DNA of 64,000 nucleotides from Hyphomicrobiales bacterium (GTDB lineage Bacteria > Pseudomonadota > Alphaproteobacteria > Rhizobiales > Phreatobacteraceae), in assembly GCA_017304475.1 (NCBI GenBank), contig JAFKKV010000027.1, forward strand, positions 1 to 64,000, read 5' to 3'. Under the pieces are notes generated by a model. It was given only the letters and a program-made list of their open reading frames with translations, was not told the origin of the DNA and made no database searches. The translations under genes and the position numbers were made by a program. Shown piece after piece: positions 24,313 through 33,554 of this stretch (within the stretch, counting starts at the first letter, position 1; each line of letters starts with the position of its first letter).

Positions 24313-25860
24313 TCACGCGTGATAGTCGGCCGCGATGGTCTCGTCGACCGGCCCGTGCTTGCCAGCCATGGCGTTAAGGACCGGCGTCAGCAGGACGACG
24401 ATGACCAGATTGAGGATCACGGTGTAGAAGGCGGTATAGCCGGGCATGACATAGCCGGCAAAGGCCAGCGGATAGGTCGGCGTCAGGTTCGCCGCCACCG
24501 CCATGGCGGTGCCGGCGACGGTCCCGACCGCCCAGCCGATCAGCAGCGCCCAGTCGTTGAACCAGCGAGTATAGGCGCCGAGCATCACCGCCGGCAGCGT
24601 CTGGATGATCCAGATGCCGCCGAGCAGCTGCAGCTGAATGGCATATTGCGTCGGCACGAACAGGATGAAGACGAGCGCGCCCAGCTTGACGATGAGCGAC
24701 ACCCATTTCGCCATTTGGGCTTCCTGCTTGTCGGTCGGGTTGCGGTTGATGAACTCGCGATGGATGTTGCGCGTGTAGAGGTTCGCCGCCGCGATCGACA
24801 TGATCGCCGCCGGCACCAGCGCGCCGATGCCGATGGCGGCGAAGGCGATGCCGACGAACCAGGACGGGAAGCTCGCGAGGAACAGTGCCGGCACGGCGAA
24901 ATTGCTGCCGAACTGCTTGAAGCCCTCGGCATATTCGGGCCGGTCGGCGACGCCCATGGCCAGCGCGAAGAAACCGAGCAAAGCGAGCAGGCCGAGCATG
25001 AAGGAATAGGCCGGCAGCATCGCGGCGTTGCGACGGATGGCGGCGCCGCTGCTGGCACTCAGAATGCCGGTCAAAGAATGAGGATAGAGGAACAGCGCCA
25101 GCGCCGATCCCAAGGCCAGGGTGGCATAGCTGCCATAGGCGCCGGTGGTGCCGGCAGCGGGCGGTGCCAGCAGCAGCTTGGAGGCCGGAACCGCCGCGAA
25201 GATCGGGCCGAAGCCGCCGAACTGCATGGGGATGACGATCACGGCGGCAAAGGCCGTGATGTAAATCAGGATGTCCTTGACGATCGCGATCGAGGCCGGC
25301 GCGCGCAGGCCGCTCGAATAGGTGAAGGCGGCGAGAATGACGAAGGCGATGATCAGCGGCAGGTCGGCCAGGAAGCCGCTGCCGGTGACGCCGAGCGCTC
25401 CCAGCACGACCTGGATGCCGACGAGCTGGAGGGCGATATAGGGCATGGTCGCGACGATGCCGGTCACTGTGATCGCGAGCGCCAGCCAGCGATTGCCGAA
25501 GCGGCCACGGACGAAATCGCCGGCCGTGATATAGCCGTGCTTGTGGCAGACGTGCCAGAGCCGCGGAAAGAACACGAACAGCAGCGGATAGATCACGATC
25601 GTATAGGGCACCGCGAAGAAGGCCAGCGCGCCTGCGCCGAAGGCAAGGGCCGGCACGGCGATGAAAGTATAGGCGGTGTAGAGGTCGCCGCCGACCAGGA
25701 ACCAGGTAATGATGGTGCCGAAGCGCCGGCCGCCGAGCCCCCATTCATGCAACTGGTCGAGATCACCCTTGCGCCAATTGGCGGCGGCGAAGCCGAGCCA
25801 GGTGATGAAGCCGAACAGCAGCACGAAGACCGCGAGAGCGGTCCAGTTTGCGTCATGCAC
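24313..25860 (-). CDS. mctP: Sodium:solute symporter, MctP-type monocarboxylate permease
   Basis: A 515-residue inner-membrane symporter of the SSS family with about 13 transmembrane helices. The N-terminal stretch EWGLGGRRFGTIITWFLVGG and GDLYTAYTF are characteristic of the MctP branch, which in Rhizobium takes up lactate, pyruvate and alanine. The DUF3311 gene immediately upstream on the same strand (59-base gap) is the usual small partner and supports the assignment. Pyruvate is a predicted end product of the sugar-acid enzymes in this region, but a functional link is not shown. Confidence 0.88.
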   Translation of the reverse strand: MHDANWTALAVFVLLFGFITWLGFAAANWRKGDLDQLHEWGLGGRRFGTIITWFLVGGDLYTAYTFIAVPALAFGAGALAFFAVPYTIVIYPLLFVFFPRLWHVCHKHGYITAGDFVRGRFGNRWLALAITVTGIVATMPYIALQLVGIQVVLGALGVTGSGFLADLPLIIAFVILAAFTYSSGLRAPASIAIVKDILIYITAFAAVIVIPMQFGGFGPIFAAVPASKLLLAPPAAGTTGAYGSYATLALGSALALFLYPHSLTGILSASSGAAIRRNAAMLPAYSFMLGLLALLGFFALAMGVADRPEYAEGFKQFGSNFAVPALFLASFPSWFVGIAFAAIGIGALVPAAIMSIAAANLYTRNIHREFINRNPTDKQEAQMAKWVSLIVKLGALVFILFVPTQYAIQLQLLGGIWIIQTLPAVMLGAYTRWFNDWALLIGWAVGTVAGTAMAVAANLTPTYPLAFAGYVMPGYTAFYTVILNLVIVVLLTPVLNAMAGKHGPVDETIAADYHA

Positions 25861-25919
25861 GACATCCTCCCACGTCTGCTACCGCTTCGCAGGGTTGGAT
25901 CGGGCAATGCGCCGGTGCG

Positions 25920-26126
25920 TCACTCCTCGGTGGCGAAATAGACGGCGGCCGTGAACACGGCGCCGATGATCACCCAGAGGAATTGGTACCAGTAGAAGAA
26001 CGGCACGCCGATCCAGTAGGGCTCGGCCCTGTTGTAGAAGGGCGGCCAAAGAACGGCGATGAACTGGATGACGAAGAGCAGGTACCACCAGCTCCAGCCG
26101 CCACGTTTGCTTCCTGTGTCGCTCAT
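25920..26126 (-). CDS. DUF3311 small membrane protein, symporter partner
   Basis: A 68-residue protein with two predicted transmembrane helices (YLLFVIQFIAVLWPPFY and the segment FLWVIIGAVFTAAVYF) and the motif PFYNRAEP, as in DUF3311. Such proteins are encoded just before MctP-type symporters, as here, and may be needed for their assembly. The ATG at 26126 is preferred because AAGGAG lies 8 bases upstream; a GTG three codons earlier overlaps that site. Confidence 0.88.
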   Translation of the reverse strand: MSDTGSKRGGWSWWYLLFVIQFIAVLWPPFYNRAEPYWIGVPFFYWYQFLWVIIGAVFTAAVYFATEE

Positions 26127-26228
26127 CGCGGCCACTCCTTGCGAAGTATTGGGCCGATCCGATGAAGCATCGTGCTCCCGAATTCTCGTTCTGGCAATGA
26201 TTTTGAACGCTGGCGGCGGCTCCGGCGA

Positions 26229-26879
26229 TCAGAATCCCGTGGTGGCGCGGGCAATTGCGGCCCTGAGCCCGGCCGCCGGGCTGGTCAGCGGCGCCGGGAG
26301 CGCTGTGGCAAGCCCGGCAGCGCCAGCCATCGAGGCCTGGGCGAGCGCCACCTGCGTGGCCCCGCCGCGCAGGGCCGCGTCGGCCGCCTCGGCCACCAGG
26401 GCGAGATAGCGGTTGCGGTCGCCGGCCCTGAAGGCTGCCCAGGCGCCAGGAACGAGGCGAACTTCCACCGCGGCGCCGGTCGTCGCAGCCGCCGCTTCGA
26501 ACAGGGCGCGGGTCGGCGCGAGTGTCGTCTCGACGGTGCAAAGCGCCACGACCTTGCCGCCGTCGCGCACCGCTTCACGCGCCAAGGCCGCGTCGACCCG
26601 CAGGGCCGGCATCGTGCCGGCGAGACTGTCGGCCACTGGCCCGAGCGTCGAGCAGGTGAGGATGACGGCGTCGGCATCGCCGCCGAGCGCCAGCAGCGCC
26701 TCGCCGGTGCGCCCGGCGATCTCGGGCGTCACCTCGCCGGCGGCCTCGGCATCGGCCAGTAGCTCGGCACGCACGGCATGGCGCAGCATGACGGTGTCGC
26801 CGGGCACGAGCGTGCGGAGGGCGGCGTCGAACACCGCGATATTGCTCTCGGCGGTATGCAGGCAGGCAATGCGTAGCAA
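26229..26879 (-). CDS. Aspartate/glutamate racemase-fold protein
   Basis: A 216-residue protein of the Asp/Glu/hydantoin racemase superfamily. The first catalytic-type Cys is visible at residue 76 in ILTCSTLG. At the expected second-cysteine position the sequence is ALAQASMAG, so a two-base racemase mechanism is unlikely and an isomerase or decarboxylase-like role is possible. The start is a TTG at 26879 with GGAGAG 6 bases upstream; the reading frame continues upstream only into the out-of-frame part of the Bug gene. It follows the Bug binding-protein gene by 62 bases on the same strand. Confidence 0.8.
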   Translation of the reverse strand: MLRIACLHTAESNIAVFDAALRTLVPGDTVMLRHAVRAELLADAEAAGEVTPEIAGRTGEALLALGGDADAVILTCSTLGPVADSLAGTMPALRVDAALAREAVRDGGKVVALCTVETTLAPTRALFEAAAATTGAAVEVRLVPGAWAAFRAGDRNRYLALVAEAADAALRGGATQVALAQASMAGAAGLATALPAPLTSPAAGLRAAIARATTGF

Positions 26880-26941
26880 GGCAGGCTCTCCATCGGGATT
26901 GGCGATGCTAGCCCATCCTGCGTCGCGGGGCGCGCCGGATT

Positions 26942-27934
26942 CTAGTTGGCGACCTCGATCCTGGCGCGCGTGATGGTGGCTTTCCAGCGGGCGTCGTCCT
27001 CGGCGATGAAGCCTGCGAAGGCTGCCTCGGTGCGCAGGTCGGTCTCGACGCCGAGCTCGGCGAGCCGCCGGACGACGGCCGGGGAGGCGATGGTCTTGCG
27101 CAAGGCCTCGGCCAGTGCGGCCGTGACGGCCGGTGCGAGCCCTTGCGGGCCGAGCAGGCCGTACCAGGTGCCGACGCCGACATTCTTCACGCCGGCTTCG
27201 TCCAGGGTCGGGATGGCGGGCGCCGCGGCGATGCGGGCGGGTGCGGTCACCGCCAGCGCGCGCAGGCTGTTCGACGCGACCTGCGGCAGAAGCTGGGGCA
27301 CGTTCTCGAACAGGAAGTCGATATGGCCGCCGAGCAGGTCGTTCACCGCGGGCGCACCGCCGCGATAGGGCACGTGCACGGCTTCGAATCCGGCCTCGAG
27401 GCGGAACAGCTCGGACAGCAGGTGAACTGAGGTGCCGACGCCGGGCGAGGCGAAATGCAGCTTGCCGGCGCGCGCCTTGCCCGCCGCGACGAGGTCGGCG
27501 ACGGTCTTGGCGGGATTGGCCGGATTGACCACCAGGAAGCTCGGCACCTGGGTCAGCAGGCCGATGGGCTTGAAGTCGGTCGCGGCCCGGTAGGGCGCGT
27601 TTTTCGTCAGGTTGGGCCCGATGGTGAGCGGGCCGCCGGCGGTGAACAGCAGCGTGTAGCCGTCCGCCGCGCTCTTCGCGACGGCATTGCAGCCGATCGT
27701 GCCGCTCGCGCCCGGCTTGTTCTCGACGATGAAGGATTGCCCGAGCACCTCGCCGAAGGCTTCGGCGACGACGCGCGCCAGAATGTCGGCGGTGCCGCCG
27801 GCGGCATAGGGCACCATGAAGGTCACCGGCCGCACCGGATAGTCGGCGGCATGGCCGGTTCGCGGCGCGAGCCCGGCGAGCGGCAAGGCAAGGCAGACGC
27901 GCCGCGTCAGACCTTTCGGGAGAGCCTGATCCAA
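26942..27934 (-). CDS. Bug-family tripartite tricarboxylate transporter binding protein
   Basis: A 330-residue periplasmic binding protein of the Bug (TctC-like) family. A signal sequence (RRVCLALPLAGLAP, cleavage after GHAA) is followed by YPVRPVTFMVPYAAGGTADILAR-type family signature, of which PYAAGGTADI is diagnostic. Ligands are usually carboxylates or small organic acids. No TctA or TctB membrane components are nearby; Bug genes are often scattered like this. It lies 59 bases after the last permease of the PotABC-like importer and before the racemase-fold gene, probably in the same transcript. Confidence 0.92.
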   Translation of the reverse strand: MDQALPKGLTRRVCLALPLAGLAPRTGHAADYPVRPVTFMVPYAAGGTADILARVVAEAFGEVLGQSFIVENKPGASGTIGCNAVAKSAADGYTLLFTAGGPLTIGPNLTKNAPYRAATDFKPIGLLTQVPSFLVVNPANPAKTVADLVAAGKARAGKLHFASPGVGTSVHLLSELFRLEAGFEAVHVPYRGGAPAVNDLLGGHIDFLFENVPQLLPQVASNSLRALAVTAPARIAAAPAIPTLDEAGVKNVGVGTWYGLLGPQGLAPAVTAALAEALRKTIASPAVVRRLAELGVETDLRTEAAFAGFIAEDDARWKATITRARIEVAN

Positions 27935-27993
27935 GGGAGACCTCGTAGCGTTGGTGTTGACGTTTGATCAGCCGGCGCACCTGGGCGCGCCGT

Positions 27994-28785
27994 TCAGCCG
28001 CCCGGCACGCTCTTCAGCCAGCCCAGGCGCTGGACCAGCAGCGTGATGGAGAAGCCCGCGACCACCAGCACGGTCGACACGGCGGCGGCCACGGGGTCGT
28101 TGACGTCGTAGAGATATTTGTAGATCGCCACCGGCAAGGTGATCTGTTCGCGCTGGGTGATCAGCAGCGACACGGTGAACTGGTCGAAGGAGACGATGAA
28201 GGCGAGGATCGCGCCGGCCGCGATCCCCGGCGTCAAGGCCGGCAGGATCACCGCGCGGAACGTGGTGAAGGGCGATGCCCCGAGCAGTTCGGAGGCTTCC
28301 TCCAGCTGCGGATTGAGGTCCTGGATGCTGACCAGCACGGTGCGGAACAGGAAGGGAAAGATCATCACCGCATGGGCGGCGAGCAGGCCGCTCCAGGTGT
28401 CGATCAGGCCGGGTGGATTGTAATAATGCAGCAGGGCGATGCCGAGGATCAGGTGCGGCACGATCAGCGGCGACAGGAAGACGAATTCCAGTGCCTGGGC
28501 AAGCCGGTTCGCCTTCAATTCGCGGATGGCGAGCCCCGCGCTGATCGCCAGCGCCGCGGCGGTTGCCGTGGCGCAGACGCCGATGACCAGGCTGCGCAGC
28601 GCCGGCCACAGGAACAGGCCGCTGTCCCAGGCACGTCCATACCATTTCAGCGAAAAGCCCTGGGGCGGGAACTGGAAGAACGAGCGGTCGCTGAACGAGA
28701 ACAGCACGATCACCGCGAGCGGCGTCAGCATGAAGGCATAGGCGAGCCAGGCGGCGATGCGCACCGGCGTGGAAGGAGGCTTCAT
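27994..28785 (-). CDS. ABC transporter permease, PotC-like
   Basis: A 263-residue inner-membrane permease with about six helices, of the spermidine/putrescine, iron or thiamine permease class. The EAA loop is visible as EASELLGASPFTTFRAV. It overlaps the preceding permease by 4 bases (28782-28785), so translation is coupled. It is the third gene of the ATPase-permease-permease set divergent from two binding-protein genes. The ligand class is discussed under the binding proteins. Confidence 0.93.
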   Translation of the reverse strand: MKPPSTPVRIAAWLAYAFMLTPLAVIVLFSFSDRSFFQFPPQGFSLKWYGRAWDSGLFLWPALRSLVIGVCATATAAALAISAGLAIRELKANRLAQALEFVFLSPLIVPHLILGIALLHYYNPPGLIDTWSGLLAAHAVMIFPFLFRTVLVSIQDLNPQLEEASELLGASPFTTFRAVILPALTPGIAAGAILAFIVSFDQFTVSLLITQREQITLPVAIYKYLYDVNDPVAAAVSTVLVVAGFSITLLVQRLGWLKSVPGG

Positions 28786-29675
28786 CGGGGCTGGTCCTTG
28801 TAGCTGCGGATGAAGCGGCGCTGCAGCGCGTAGACCGCGATGACCACGATCAGCAGGATGACGCTGAGCGCGGTGGCGCGCGGCAGGTCGAACAGCACCA
28901 GCGCATCGGTATAGATCGCCACCGACAGGAAGCGGATCGCCGTGCCGCCCAGCATCAGGGGCGTCACGATGGCGCCAAGCATCAGGCTGAACACCAGCAC
29001 GGAGCCGGCGATGAGGCCGGGCAGGGCCAGTGGCAAGGTAATGTCGCGAAACGCCCGGATCCGTCCGGCGCCCAGGATTTCGGCCGATTCCAGCAGCCGG
29101 CCGTCAATGCCCTCGAGCGAGGCGGCGAGCGACAGGATCATGAAGGGCAGGAAGACTTGCGTCGCGCCGATCACCATGCCGAGCGTATTGCCGGATAGCG
29201 GCAAGGGCTCGCTGATGATGCCGGCCGACATCAGCAGCGAATTGATCACCCCGCGATTGCCCAGCATCAGGAGCCAGCCGTAACTGCGCACCACGGTATT
29301 GACCAGCAGCGGCGCGGCCACCAGGAAATAGAGGATCGGCTTGCGCCGTGCCGGTGCGCTGGCGATCAACAGCGCCACAGGAAAGCCGATGAGCGCGCAC
29401 AGCACGGTGACCAGGGCTGCGGCGAGGCCGGTCTTGTAGAACAGCTCGGCATATTGCGCCGAGGCGAGGATCTGCCGGTAATTGTCGAGGGTGAAGCCAG
29501 GCAGCAGGATGCCGAAATCCTGCCGGCGGAAGCTGGCATCGACCATTTGCACGAGCGGCACGGCCAGCAGCAGCAGGATGACCAGCAAGGCGGGACTGGC
29601 GAGGCCGGCGATCCGGAGCCGGCGCGAACGCAGCCGCGCCCGGGCCGACGGCGAAGTGGCAAGACCGGTGGTCAT
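28782..29675 (-). CDS. ABC transporter permease, PotB-like
   Basis: A 297-residue inner-membrane permease with about six helices (for example AGLASPALLVILLLLAVP) and an EAA-type loop ESAEILGAGRIRAFRDI. The ATG at 29675 overlaps the ATPase stop by 4 bases; the longer open frame upstream is just an alternative reading of the ATPase gene. The 4-base overlaps on both sides show a tightly coupled operon. Confidence 0.93.
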   Translation of the reverse strand: MTTGLATSPSARARLRSRRLRIAGLASPALLVILLLLAVPLVQMVDASFRRQDFGILLPGFTLDNYRQILASAQYAELFYKTGLAAALVTVLCALIGFPVALLIASAPARRKPILYFLVAAPLLVNTVVRSYGWLLMLGNRGVINSLLMSAGIISEPLPLSGNTLGMVIGATQVFLPFMILSLAASLEGIDGRLLESAEILGAGRIRAFRDITLPLALPGLIAGSVLVFSLMLGAIVTPLMLGGTAIRFLSVAIYTDALVLFDLPRATALSVILLIVVIAVYALQRRFIRSYKDQPR

Positions 29676-30796
29676 GATGCGGCGACCGGCAGGCCGATGC
29701 CGGCGCCTTCGACGATGGCGTCGACACGGGTGCTGCGGCTGAGCGCAAGCGGCGGTCGTCCGATCAGCCGGGCCTTGAGGCCGAGCCCGTCGGCGCTGCG
29801 CAGCAGGACCAATGTCGTGCTGCCCTCGTTGATCACCTCCTCGACCTCGGCGGGCAGGCCGGCCCCGGCGGGCGGCGCGAGGCGAACCTGTTCCGGGCGG
29901 ATGACCAATCTGAAGGTGTCGCGCGTCGCGGGTGATGCAAGCATGATCGGCGCCGCGCCCGCCCATCCCTGGGCATGGCCGCGGCTTCGGTCGCCGGCAT
30001 CGGCCGAACAGGTCAGCAAGGTCACGTCGCCGATGAAGTCGGCGACATAGTCGTTGACCGGGCGGTGATAGATGACGTCGGGCGTATCCAGCTGCTCGAT
30101 CCGGCCGTCGCGCATCACCGCTACCCGGTCGGACAGGAACAGCGCCTCTTCCTGGTCGTGAGTGACGAACAGGAATGTCATGCCGGTTTCCCGGTGGATG
30201 CGCTTCAGCTCGCCCTGCAACTGGCGACGCAGCTTGAGGTCGAGCGCGCCGAGCGGTTCGTCGAGCATGAGCAGGGAAGGCTCGGTGGCCAGCGCCCGGG
30301 CCAGCGCGATGCGTTGCTGCTGGCCGCCGGACAAGGCCGCGGGCTTGCGATCGGCGACATGGGGCAGCCGGATGAGGTCGAGCATCGCGGCGACGCGCGC
30401 GGCGATCTCGGCCTTCGGCCGCCCCTTCACCGCCAGGCCGTAGCCGATATTGGCGGCCACCGTCATGTGCGGGAACAGCGAATAGTTCTGGAACACCATG
30501 CCGAGCCCCCTCTGGCGGGGCGGCTGATGGGTCACGTCGCGGCCGTCGATGGTGATGGTTCCGCTGTCGCCGGTCTCCAGGCCGGCGATGATCCGCATCA
30601 GTGTCGTCTTGCCGCAGCCGGACGGGCCGAGCAGCGTCAGGAATTCACCGGTCCTGATATCCAGATCGACGGCCCTGAGCGCCTGATAGGCGCCGAAGCT
30701 CTTGGCCAGCGCCCGCACGGAGACCTTCGCAACCCCTTGCGATACCTGCGCTTCGCCATGCCATGGCTCGGCTTGCGGCTTCGACAGCTCGACCAA
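29672..30796 (-). CDS. ABC transporter ATP-binding protein, PotA-like
   Basis: A 374-residue ATPase: Walker A GPSGCGKTT, signature LSGGQQQRIALA, Walker B LMLDEPLGALD and a C-terminal TOBE domain. The start is a TTG at 30796 because AAGGAG lies 6 bases before it; an ATG at 30835 would put the operator-like sequence at 30817-30828 inside the coding region. It is the first gene of the importer operon and is divergent from two paralogous binding-protein genes, with two operator-like palindromes between. Confidence 0.92.
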   Translation of the reverse strand: MVELSKPQAEPWHGEAQVSQGVAKVSVRALAKSFGAYQALRAVDLDIRTGEFLTLLGPSGCGKTTLMRIIAGLETGDSGTITIDGRDVTHQPPRQRGLGMVFQNYSLFPHMTVAANIGYGLAVKGRPKAEIAARVAAMLDLIRLPHVADRKPAALSGGQQQRIALARALATEPSLLMLDEPLGALDLKLRRQLQGELKRIHRETGMTFLFVTHDQEEALFLSDRVAVMRDGRIEQLDTPDVIYHRPVNDYVADFIGDVTLLTCSADAGDRSRGHAQGWAGAAPIMLASPATRDTFRLVIRPEQVRLAPPAGAGLPAEVEEVINEGSTTLVLLRSADGLGLKARLIGRPPLALSRSTRVDAIVEGAGIGLPVAAS

Positions 30797-30816
30797 TGGG
30801 GGCTCCTTATGATGTT

Positions 30817-30828
30817 GAGAAATTTCAC
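30817..30828. promoter_or_regulatory. Operator-like palindrome GAGAAATTTCAC (site 1)
   Basis: The 12-mer departs from the perfect palindrome GTGAAATTTCAC at one base. The 15-mer GAGAAATTTCACTGA is repeated exactly at 30893-30907, in the same divergent promoter region. Site 1 lies just before the ATPase ribosome site. The GntR/FCD protein at 33555 is the likely binder by position. Confidence 0.55.
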
Positions 30829-30892
30829 TGAACAAAAATCCATTGCAATGATCTTGTCAACTCCATGCAGCTTGTTCCATATTCCGTTCTCA

Positions 30893-30904
30893 GAGAAATT
30901 TCAC
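30893..30904. promoter_or_regulatory. Operator-like palindrome GAGAAATTTCAC (site 2)
   Basis: Same sequence as site 1, 76 bases away, and 33 bases upstream of the first binding-protein gene. A third version, GTGAAATTTTAC, is at 34831-34842 in the next divergent promoter region. A spacing of about seven helical turns would allow cooperative binding or looping. Confidence 0.55.
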
Positions 30905-30936
30905 TGACGCAATCACCATTGCCAGGAGGGGCCGAT

Positions 30937-31962
30937 ATGGATCGCCGCGCGGCGCTGATGCTGGGATTGGGGGGTATGGGCGCCTGCCTGGCCTCGGCGG
31001 CGATCGGGGCCGAGGCGGCGCCGCTGCGCGTCTACTGGTCGACCGGACAGCTTGGCCGCAGCCTGAAGGCAACCTTTGTCGACAGTTTCTCAGGAGCCGG
31101 CCGTGTCGACATTCTCGAGGGTGGTGACAATCCGCGGTTCACGCAGATGCAGGCGAGCCGCGCCACGCCGAATTTCGATGTCGGCACCTTCACCGACATC
31201 ATCATGCCCCTGGTGGTTCGTTCGGGCCTGATTGCCGAGCTCGACGGCCGGGCTATCCCCAATCTCGCGGCGGTGGATCCCGGCCTCCGGCCCTGGGGTG
31301 CTCACGCGGTTCCCTACGCCTATGGCAGTTGGGGCATCGTCTATAACGCAGCACGCGTGGCGAAGCCTTTGACATCCTGGTCCGATCTGCTGCGATCGGA
31401 CCTCAAGGGGCGCGTCACCGCTCCCAACATCACCTATAACAGCGCGATCTACACGATCGATGCCCTGGCGCGCCTGAAGGGCGGCGGCTTGACCGATCCC
31501 GAGGCAGGCCTTGAAGGCATGCGCCAGGTCAGGCTGTCGGGGCCGGGCTTATGGGAGCAGGAAAGCATTGCCGTCGGCTGGCTGAAGACCGGCGAGGTCC
31601 TGGCGACCCCGATCTATAGCGGCAACGCGCTGGCCCTGCTGGACGACCCCGATGTGAAGGACCTGCGCTTCGTGGTCCCGGACGAGGGCGGCTATATCGT
31701 GCCGAACAATCTGGTGAAACTGGCGCGCTGCCCCAATCCGGACGGCGCCGACCGGTTCATCGACCACATGCTCGGCGAGCCGGCGCAGTCCGCCTGGCCC
31801 TCGCTCGGCCGCAGCCGGCCTGCCAATGCCAGGGCGGTGGTTCTAGCCGACGTGGCAGCCGCGACACCGCCGGCTGGCGAACTCAGGCGCGTCGATGTGG
31901 CCTGGTTCGCCCAGAACCGGACCACCTTCGTCCAGCGCTGGAACGCGGTGGTCAACCGTTGA
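30937..31962 (+). CDS. ABC extracellular substrate-binding protein, PotD-like (paralog 1)
   Basis: A 341-residue periplasmic binding protein with an exported N-terminus (MDRRAALMLGLGGMGACLAS, cleavage near residue 27) and a family 1/8-type body resembling polyamine, iron or thiamine binding proteins (YAYGSWGIVYNA, PNITYNSAIYTIDALARL). The ATG at 30937 has GGAGGGG upstream. It is divergent from the ATPase-permease genes, which supply its transporter. The next gene encodes a close paralog, with shared stretches such as SGPGLWEQES. The ligand is unknown. Confidence 0.9.
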   Translation: MDRRAALMLGLGGMGACLASAAIGAEAAPLRVYWSTGQLGRSLKATFVDSFSGAGRVDILEGGDNPRFTQMQASRATPNFDVGTFTDIIMPLVVRSGLIAELDGRAIPNLAAVDPGLRPWGAHAVPYAYGSWGIVYNAARVAKPLTSWSDLLRSDLKGRVTAPNITYNSAIYTIDALARLKGGGLTDPEAGLEGMRQVRLSGPGLWEQESIAVGWLKTGEVLATPIYSGNALALLDDPDVKDLRFVVPDEGGYIVPNNLVKLARCPNPDGADRFIDHMLGEPAQSAWPSLGRSRPANARAVVLADVAAATPPAGELRRVDVAWFAQNRTTFVQRWNAVVNR

Positions 31963-32015
31963 AACAGATGCGTGGCGCCGGGGCGCCGCACCCCAACCCG
32001 AAACGAGGATATGAC

Positions 32016-33050
32016 ATGAACCAGGATCTGACCCGCCGCGGGCTTCTGGCGGTGGCGGCCGCCGCCGCGCTGCCCTCGCTATCAGGCGATCTCCGCGCGC
32101 AGGACGCCAAGCTGTCGGTCAGCTGGTATCCGGGCCTGCTCGGCGCGAATTTCAAGCGCGCCTTCCTCGATACCTTCGCCGAGAAGGACAAGGTGCAGGT
32201 CACCGAGGCCTGGGACAGCCCGCGCTTCACCCAGATGCAGGCCGGCCGGGCGCGGCCAAACACCGATGTCGCCGCTTTCATCGACGTGCTGATGCCGCTG
32301 GTGGCGCGCTCCGGCCTGGTCGCCAGGCTCGATCCGGCCCGCATCCCCAATCTCGCCAAGGTCGATCCGGCGCTTCTGATCTGGGACGGCCAGGCGGTAC
32401 CCGCCGCCTATGGCAGCTGGGGCATCGTCTACAACGCCAAGCGTGTCTCGACGCCGCTGAAATCGTGGGGCGACCTGCTGCGCGCCGATCTCAAGGGTCG
32501 CGTTTCCCATCCCAATATCACCTATAATTCCTCGGTCTATTCGCTCGACGCGCTCGCGCGCCTCGGCGGCGGCGACCTGAAATCTCCGGAAGCGGGCATG
32601 AAGGCGATCCGCCAGATTCGCACCTCCGGCCCCGGCCTCTGGGAGCAGGAAAGCGTCGCGGTCGGCTGGCTGAAGACCGAGGAAATCTGGGCGACGCCCT
32701 ATTTCAGCGGCAACGTGCTGGCGCTGATGCAGGATCGCGACCTGCCGGACCTGAAATTCGTGGTGCCTGAAGAGGGCGCCTATGCGGTGCCGCTCAATGT
32801 CGCCAAGGTGGCCAACAGCCCGAACCCGGCGCTGGCCGACCGCTTCATCGATCATTTGCTCGGCGCCGAGGCGCAGGCCGCCTGGATCGTCGCGGGGCGC
32901 AGCCGGCCGGCCAATCGCGAGGTTCCGGTGCCCGCCGACGTCGCCGCCTCCGTGCCCGAGATTTCCAGGCTGCGGCGCATCGACTGGCTCTATTTCGCCG
33001 AAAACCGCAATGCGCTGGTCAATGCCTGGAACGAAGTCGTCAACCGCTGA
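32016..33050 (+). CDS. ABC extracellular substrate-binding protein, PotD-like (paralog 2)
   Basis: A 344-residue periplasmic binding protein, collinear with the preceding gene product over its full length (PRFTQMQA, AAYGSWGIVYNAKR, SGPGLWEQESVAVGWLKT), so the pair arose by tandem duplication. The signal sequence is MNQDLTRRGLLAVAAAAALP with cleavage after LRAQ. Two different receptors for one transporter would widen or tune its specificity. It starts 53 bases after paralog 1. Confidence 0.9.
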   Translation: MNQDLTRRGLLAVAAAAALPSLSGDLRAQDAKLSVSWYPGLLGANFKRAFLDTFAEKDKVQVTEAWDSPRFTQMQAGRARPNTDVAAFIDVLMPLVARSGLVARLDPARIPNLAKVDPALLIWDGQAVPAAYGSWGIVYNAKRVSTPLKSWGDLLRADLKGRVSHPNITYNSSVYSLDALARLGGGDLKSPEAGMKAIRQIRTSGPGLWEQESVAVGWLKTEEIWATPYFSGNVLALMQDRDLPDLKFVVPEEGAYAVPLNVAKVANSPNPALADRFIDHLLGAEAQAAWIVAGRSRPANREVPVPADVAASVPEISRLRRIDWLYFAENRNALVNAWNEVVNR

Positions 33051-33114
33051 GGCGCCGCCCTCCGGCCGCCCCCGTCAAGGCCTCATGGCCATCTCGTCAA
33101 ATGGAGTTCTCCCC

Positions 33115-33519
33115 ATGTCGTCCATCATCCGCGCCGTCAGCGAGCATGTCGCCGAGCCGGCCGAAGGCCTCTGGTCCAATTGCCTCGTCGTCGACGGTAT
33201 CGCCTATCTCTCCGGCATGACCGCGCGCGATCGCCAGATGAAGGCGGTCGACGGGCTCGACGAATATGAGCAGACGCGGATCATCTTCACCAAGCTGAAG
33301 AATCTGGTCGAGGCCGCCGGCGGCACGGCCGGCGATATCGTCAAGCTGACCATTTTCGTCACCGACATCAGCCAGCGCGAACAGGTCTGGAAAGCCCGCA
33401 AGGAATTCTTCAGCGGAAATTTCCCGGCCTGTTCGCTGGTCCAGGTGGCGGCCCTTGCGGAGCCTGCGATTAAGGTTGAAATCGAAGGCATTGCCCATAT
33501 CGGAGCAAGCGGACGCTGA
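33115..33519 (+). CDS. RidA-family (YjgF/YER057c/UK114) protein
   Basis: A 134-residue Rid protein. The family deaminates reactive enamine/imine intermediates formed by PLP and flavin enzymes, and members in catabolic operons act on pathway-specific imines. Visible landmarks are VDGIAYLSGMTARD and the C-terminal VEIEGIAHIG. The position usually holding Arg105 of RidA has no obvious arginine (FPACSLVQVAAL), so it may belong to a Rid1-7 subgroup without that deaminase residue. The ATG at 33115 has GGAG 8 bases upstream. Confidence 0.88.
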   Translation: MSSIIRAVSEHVAEPAEGLWSNCLVVDGIAYLSGMTARDRQMKAVDGLDEYEQTRIIFTKLKNLVEAAGGTAGDIVKLTIFVTDISQREQVWKARKEFFSGNFPACSLVQVAALAEPAIKVEIEGIAHIGASGR

Positions 33520-33554
33520 TATCAGGCGACGACGCGATGCTGAAGAGGAATGCC

